A stretch of DNA of 8,994 bases from positions 1 to 8,994 of the forward strand of contig CAYMJA010000016.1 in the NCBI GenBank assembly GCA_964391095.1. Reading direction: 5' to 3'. The first letter of the stretch is position 1; every line of letters begins with the position of its first letter. The position numbers were made by a program, and so were the translations under genes. The notes beneath the pieces were generated by a model. The model was given only the letters and a program-made list of their open reading frames with translations, was not told where the DNA came from and did not search any database. Below, piece after piece: positions 5,808 to 8,994 of this stretch. This DNA comes from CAYMJA01 sp964391095 (GTDB lineage Bacteria; Patescibacteriota; Minisyncoccia; Minisyncoccales; GWA2-38-27).

Positions 5808-6851
5808 TTATTCCTCTAATGGTTTTTCTAATTGTTTAATCTCAATTTTAGATTTACCCTCTGTAATTTTTATTACATCTTTGTCAACTTTGCCAAATTC
5901 TTTAGAGGCTTTGTTGTAACTGCTTACGGCTGTACCGAGATGATTGCCAAGTTTTTGCAAATATTCTTCATAATTTATTAAATGCCGCCCCAGCATTTCT
6001 ACCCTTTTGCGGATTTCTTTGGCTGATTCTTCAATTTGCATAGCCCGCAGACCTTGTAAAATCGTCTGCAAATAAGCATAAAAAGAAGTTGGAGAAACTA
6101 TATGAACATGCTTCTCTCTTACCGCATAATCAATTAAATCCCGGGTATTGCTCTTAATTGCTCCTATTTTATTAACCAATAAATCATAATAAACGGCCTC
6201 AGCCGGGATAAACATAAAAGCAAAATCTAAGGTTCCCTCATCAGGTTTAATATACTTAGCTGTTTCTTCAATTCGATTTTTCAAATCCTGTCTAAACAAT
6301 TTCTCTAATTGCTCCCTTTTAGCTAAATCGTTTTCTTCAAGAATTCTGTTATAATTTTCCAAAGAAAATTTTGAATCTATTGGAATAATCTTATTTTTCC
6401 TTAAAAAGATTACAGCATCTACCACTTGACCATCTCTAAATTGATACTGCATTTGATATTGACCAGGACTAAAAACATTCTTCAATAATTCTTCTAAATA
6501 ATATTCCCCCAAAACTCCTCTCTGTTTTGGATTTTTTAAAACATTTTCTAAAGATTGTAACTGTGCGGCGAAGCCAACTACTTGTTTATTGGTCTCGTCA
6601 AGCTTAGTTAACTTTTCTGTAACATCGCGGATAATCTTTGCGCTCTGTCCAAATTGGACCTGAATAATTTTATTTGATTCAGATAATTTATTATCGAGAG
6701 TTTGGCTGATATAATTTAGCTGCTGCTGTAACAATTTTAAAGATTCCTCCTTGTCTTCCTTTTCTTTCGGCTTCTTCCTCAACAGTAAAAAAAACATTGC
6801 TGCCAAACTTATAATAATTAAAATTAAAAACGCAATTATTATCTCTTCCAT
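5808..6851 (-). CDS. rmuC: DNA recombination protein RmuC family
   Basis: RmuC-family proteins are predicted membrane-anchored nucleases with a restriction-enzyme-like fold; E. coli RmuC limits recombination at inverted repeats. The 347-residue product has one N-terminal membrane helix (about 3-24) followed by RKKPKEK, so the body should be cytoplasmic. A long helical, probably coiled-coil stretch follows (about 35-105). The RmuC core then shows RGVLGEYYLEELL (111-123), VVDAVIFLRKNKIIPIDSKF (143-162) with candidate active-site residues D145, D159 and K161, and FMFIPAEAVYYDLL. A helical tail closes the protein. It is somewhat shorter than E. coli RmuC, mostly in the N-terminal coiled coil. It has its own promoter-like sequence, comes after the exchanger gene, and is followed by rplU. 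Confidence 0.93.
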   Translation of the reverse strand: MEEIIIAFLILIIISLAAMFFLLLRKKPKEKEDKEESLKLLQQQLNYISQTLDNKLSESNKIIQVQFGQSAKIIRDVTEKLTKLDETNKQVVGFAAQLQSLENVLKNPKQRGVLGEYYLEELLKNVFSPGQYQMQYQFRDGQVVDAVIFLRKNKIIPIDSKFSLENYNRILEENDLAKREQLEKLFRQDLKNRIEETAKYIKPDEGTLDFAFMFIPAEAVYYDLLVNKIGAIKSNTRDLIDYAVREKHVHIVSPTSFYAYLQTILQGLRAMQIEESAKEIRKRVEMLGRHLINYEEYLQKLGNHLGTAVSSYNKASKEFGKVDKDVIKITEGKSKIEIKQLEKPLEE

Positions 6852-6857
6852 TAAAAT

Positions 6858-6886
6858 ATAATATAATGATTTAAGTAAAAAATCAA
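6858..6886 (-). promoter_or_regulatory. Predicted promoter of rmuC-rplU
   Basis: On the minus strand TTGATT (6881-6886), a 17-nt spacer, and TATTAT (6858-6863) give a plausible sigma70-like promoter. The expected start point falls at about 6851, which is the A of the rmuC ATG, so a leaderless mRNA is predicted here too. The region is very AT-rich, so chance matches are easy; no TGN extension is present. Confidence 0.4.
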
Positions 6887-6900
6887 CCCTACCTAATTTT

Positions 6901-6917
6901 CCGAGAACCGTTCTCGG
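6901..6917. repeat. 17-nt palindrome directly after the exchanger gene
   Basis: CCGAGAAC-C-GTTCTCGG lies 1 nt past the exchanger stop codon (6919-6921, minus strand). In RNA it would fold as a 7-bp stem with a 3-nt loop. No U-tract follows in the minus direction (AAAATTAGG comes next), so it is not a standard intrinsic terminator. It could protect the mRNA 3' end, assist termination, or serve as a protein site upstream of the rmuC promoter. Confidence 0.6.
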
Positions 6918-6918
6918 A

Positions 6919-7887
6919 CTATGTGAAAAATATTTCGGCGAGAAGGAAAAGAATATAAATTAAAAGTAACAACAGCCCCTCTTTTTTAGTGATTTTTTTA
7001 CCAGTTCTAACTATTATTAAGAAAAATAGAGCTGAAATTACAAGAAAGATTCTGGCAATAGCAAAAGGAGAAAAATCTCCAATTTCAATTGGGCAAATTA
7101 GAGCAACGATTCCTAAAACAAGAGTAGCACAGACAACAACGGCGCCCATTAAATTCCCTAAAATCATCCAAGTTTGTTTTTTCTTAGCGGAAATAATAGC
7201 AAAATAGGCCTCTGGAAAAGCATTTCCTAAACCTACGATTAAAATCCCAACCAGAGGAAGGGTAATGTTTAAACTATCAGCGAAAACTCGAGCGCTTCTT
7301 ACTATCCCCTCGGAAGCCAACAAAAGCAACGTTAAAGCCAATATTACTTTTCCTAAACCTTTTAGAAAACCTTTAAACCGTCCTTTAGTTTCTTGTTTTT
7401 TTCTATTTTTATTATAGACCTTTTTAAATCTTTCGCTTTTTGAAAAAAGCCAGAAAACATAAACGATAAAAGCAAAAAACAAAATCAGACCATCAATTCT
7501 TCCTAAACTTCCATCTAAAATTAAAATCAAAGGTAAAACAGCCACTACAACAGTAAAAATAGCACTAGTTTGAACCATTCTACTTACAGCCGGTAAACTA
7601 GTACCTCCAATCAAAACTGCTAAGGTTATTACTAGAGTTAAATCAACTATATTTCCACCAACAATATCTCCAAAAGAAAGTTGGGGAATCCCGTGCAGAG
7701 CTGAATTAATTCCGACAAAAAGATTAGGGAGTGAACCGGCAATAGCCATAATAAAAAAAGCAACCACAAATTCCCGCCAACCTAAATATCTAGCTATTTT
7801 CATCAGACCTTTAACCAACTTAGAACCTGACCAGAATAAAACCAAACAAGAAATTATAAAAATGAAAATATATAACCAAATCATCAT
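6919..7887 (-). CDS. CaCA-family cation exchanger (sodium:calcium antiporter-like)
   Basis: This 322-residue membrane protein has about ten hydrophobic helices and the two inverted alpha repeats of the Ca2+/cation antiporter family, which use ion gradients to export calcium or related cations. Alpha-1 is AIAGSLPNLFVGINSALHG through GDIVGGNIVDLTLV (49-86); alpha-2 is GLGNAFPEAYFAIISAKK through GNLMGAVVV (219-252). The basic cytoplasmic loop between the halves is at about 149-178. By an ungapped comparison with the archaeal NCX_Mj exchanger, the four main ion-binding positions (Glu, Asn, Glu, Asp) read N55, D82, E226 and C253, so the transported ion may differ. The ATG at 7887 is followed by a second ATG and lies 4 nt after the ATPase stop, so the two form an operon, probably both for cation export. 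Confidence 0.88.
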   Translation of the reverse strand: MMIWLYIFIFIISCLVLFWSGSKLVKGLMKIARYLGWREFVVAFFIMAIAGSLPNLFVGINSALHGIPQLSFGDIVGGNIVDLTLVITLAVLIGGTSLPAVSRMVQTSAIFTVVVAVLPLILILDGSLGRIDGLILFFAFIVYVFWLFSKSERFKKVYNKNRKKQETKGRFKGFLKGLGKVILALTLLLLASEGIVRSARVFADSLNITLPLVGILIVGLGNAFPEAYFAIISAKKKQTWMILGNLMGAVVVCATLVLGIVALICPIEIGDFSPFAIARIFLVISALFFLIIVRTGKKITKKEGLLLLLIYILFLLAEIFFT

Positions 7888-7891
7888 AATA

Positions 7892-8994
7892 TTAAATGTT
7901 AGATGTTAGATGTCTCACAATGAAATAATATTTTGTGGCTTCAATTAAAATTATATTAATAAGTCCCAGACTCAAAAGTAATCCCCAATCAAAAGGACTT
8001 AGGGACATGGTTTTTAAAAGGGTCTGGAACGGCAGAAAATAAATACCCATAATAAGCATTACTGCACCAAAAATCCAGGCATAAACTAAAAATTTATTTG
8101 AGAAAGGATTTATATGCCAGATATTTCTTCGCAAGCTTTTACAAGAAAAAATATAGAAAAGCGAATCTATAGCTAAACCAGCAAAAATCATTGTTCTAAT
8201 ATGAGCAAGTTCATAATTAGAATATTTGAAAAGCCAGAAAAATAATCCTAAAAGAAAAAAATCGGTTATCAATCCAATAACGAAAATCAATATCTTCATT
8301 TCTCGGTTTAAAAGCGGCGCCTCGTGCCCCTGAGGTTTTTGTTTCATCAAATCTTTTTCTTTGGGCTCAAAAGCTAAAGCAATATCAGGAAGCCCATCTT
8401 CAATGAGATTCACCCATAAAATCTGAACTGCAGTCACTGGCAAAGGCAAACCGAAAATAAGAGCTAATCCAATCAAAATTGTTTCGGTAAAAGAATCAGA
8501 AAGGAGATAAGTAATTACTTTACGGATATTATTAATAATTGCCCTTCCTTCTTCGACAGCAGCGACAATAATATTAAAATTGTCAGTAAGCAAAACAAGG
8601 TCTGAAACCTCTTTAGCCACTTCAGTGCCAGAACCCAAAGCTATTCCAATATCAGCTTTTTTTAAAGCCGGAGCGTCATTTATGCCGTCCCCGGTCATTG
8701 CTATTACTTCTCCTTTCTCCTGCCAGGCCTGAATAATTCTCATTTTATGTTTTGGTTCAACTCGAGCATATATTTGAATATCTTTTAGTTTTCTTTCAAA
8801 TTCTTTATCTGAAAGTTGGTCCAACTCTTTCCCCTCCATAATATTTTTTTCTGTTATTTGAAACCCTAATTCTTCTGCCACTGCCTTCGCCGTTAACCTA
8901 TGGTCACCAGTAACAATAATTGGTTTCATCCCGGCTCGCTGACAGATTTTTATTGCTTTTTTTACCTCTTTCCTAATCGGGTCTTTTAGAGCTA
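7892..8994 (-). CDS. P2-type cation-transporting ATPase, C-terminal part (cut by window edge)
   Basis: This is the last ~366 codons of a P-type ATPase; the frame is open through 8994 (ALKDPIRKEVKKAIKICQRAG precedes the Met at 8929), so that Met is internal and the phosphorylated DKTG motif lies outside the window. Numbered from that Met: TGDH (7-10), the P-domain hinge MTGDGINDAPAL (78-89), KEVSDLVLL (106-114), then six membrane helices M5-M10 (about 141-335). M5 has YLLSDSFTET and M6 has WVNLIEDGLPDIALAFEP. These match Ca2+-type (SERCA/PMR-like) pumps. SERCA ion ligands N796, T799 and D800 correspond to N174, E177 and D178, and E771 to E149. The M6 Thr-to-Glu change leaves the ion uncertain: calcium is likely, but other cations are possible. 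It is followed 4 nt later by the CaCA exchanger gene. Confidence 0.94.
   Translation of the reverse strand, partial: ALKDPIRKEVKKAIKICQRAGMKPIIVTGDHRLTAKAVAEELGFQITEKNIMEGKELDQLSDKEFERKLKDIQIYARVEPKHKMRIIQAWQEKGEVIAMTGDGINDAPALKKADIGIALGSGTEVAKEVSDLVLLTDNFNIIVAAVEEGRAIINNIRKVITYLLSDSFTETILIGLALIFGLPLPVTAVQILWVNLIEDGLPDIALAFEPKEKDLMKQKPQGHEAPLLNREMKILIFVIGLITDFFLLGLFFWLFKYSNYELAHIRTMIFAGLAIDSLFYIFSCKSLRRNIWHINPFSNKFLVYAWIFGAVMLIMGIYFLPFQTLLKTMSLSPFDWGLLLSLGLINIILIEATKYYFIVRHLTSNI
7895..7914. repeat. Short tandem repeat at the end of the ATPase gene
   Basis: On the plus strand AATGTTAGATGTTAGATGTC contains two copies of the 7-mer TGTTAGA followed by a partial third (TGT). It encodes the last residues of the ATPase (RHLTSNI region) just before its stop. 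This may reflect slippage and variable C-terminal length; no function is evident. Confidence 0.5.

Noticed and set aside
6901..6917. Standard intrinsic terminator for the exchanger gene
   Set aside because: The stem is followed by AAAATTAGG on the minus strand, with no U-tract.
8927..8929. ATG at 8929 as the start of a short ATPase-like protein
   Set aside because: The frame is open to the window edge with conserved P-type ATPase residues (DPIRKEV, AG before MKPIIVTGDH), so this Met is internal.
1..8994. CRISPR array, insertion sequence, integrase, toxin-antitoxin, phage or riboswitch
   Set aside because: No spaced direct repeats, terminal inverted repeats with transposase, or matching proteins were seen; the intergenic regions are too short for most riboswitch classes.

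Overview
The window looks like ordinary chromosomal core genome from a small-genome, AT-rich bacterium. It is most likely a member of the Candidate Phyla Radiation (Patescibacteria, Parcubacteria/Microgenomates-like), probably from a metagenome. The reasons are the very tight packing (4-nt and 7-nt spacers and gene overlaps), the AT-rich codon use, nearly absent Shine-Dalgarno sites, a minimal clamp-loader subunit, and the presence of short GC-rich mirror repeats inside AT-rich genes. The lineage is inferred from style, not proven.

Layout. Minus-strand unit 1 (1866 down to 53): a GtrA-family membrane protein, then dnaX (clamp-loader subunit), then tRNA-Gln(UUG), whose 5' end overlaps the dnaX stop codon. 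A divergent intergenic region (1867-1963) holds a perfect 14-bp inverted repeat and promoter-like elements facing both ways. Plus-strand block (1964-5484): cysS (cysteinyl-tRNA synthetase), then dnaB (replicative helicase) and recR (recombination mediator), the last two almost touching. recR converges with rplU (ribosomal protein L21) with 4 nt between them. Minus-strand units 2 and 3 (8994 down to 5489): the C-terminal part of a P2-type cation ATPase (cut by the window edge) and a CaCA-family cation exchanger form a probable cation-export pair. They are followed by rmuC and rplU behind their own promoter-like sequence.

Functionally the window mixes replication and repair (dnaX, dnaB, recR, rmuC), translation (cysS, rplU, tRNA-Gln) and cation transport. 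No mobile element, CRISPR array or phage gene is visible, and no stretch over 300 nt lacks a gene. I see no clear new multi-gene system. The best leads are: (1) the dnaX stop codon buried inside a tRNA gene, so that tRNA 5' processing would make a stop-less dnaX mRNA; (2) a recurring promoter arrangement in which the -10 box sits 7-9 nt before the start codon, implying leaderless mRNAs; (3) GC-rich repeat fragments translated in frame inside cysS and possibly dnaB; (4) unusual metal or ion ligand positions in CysRS and in the exchanger.
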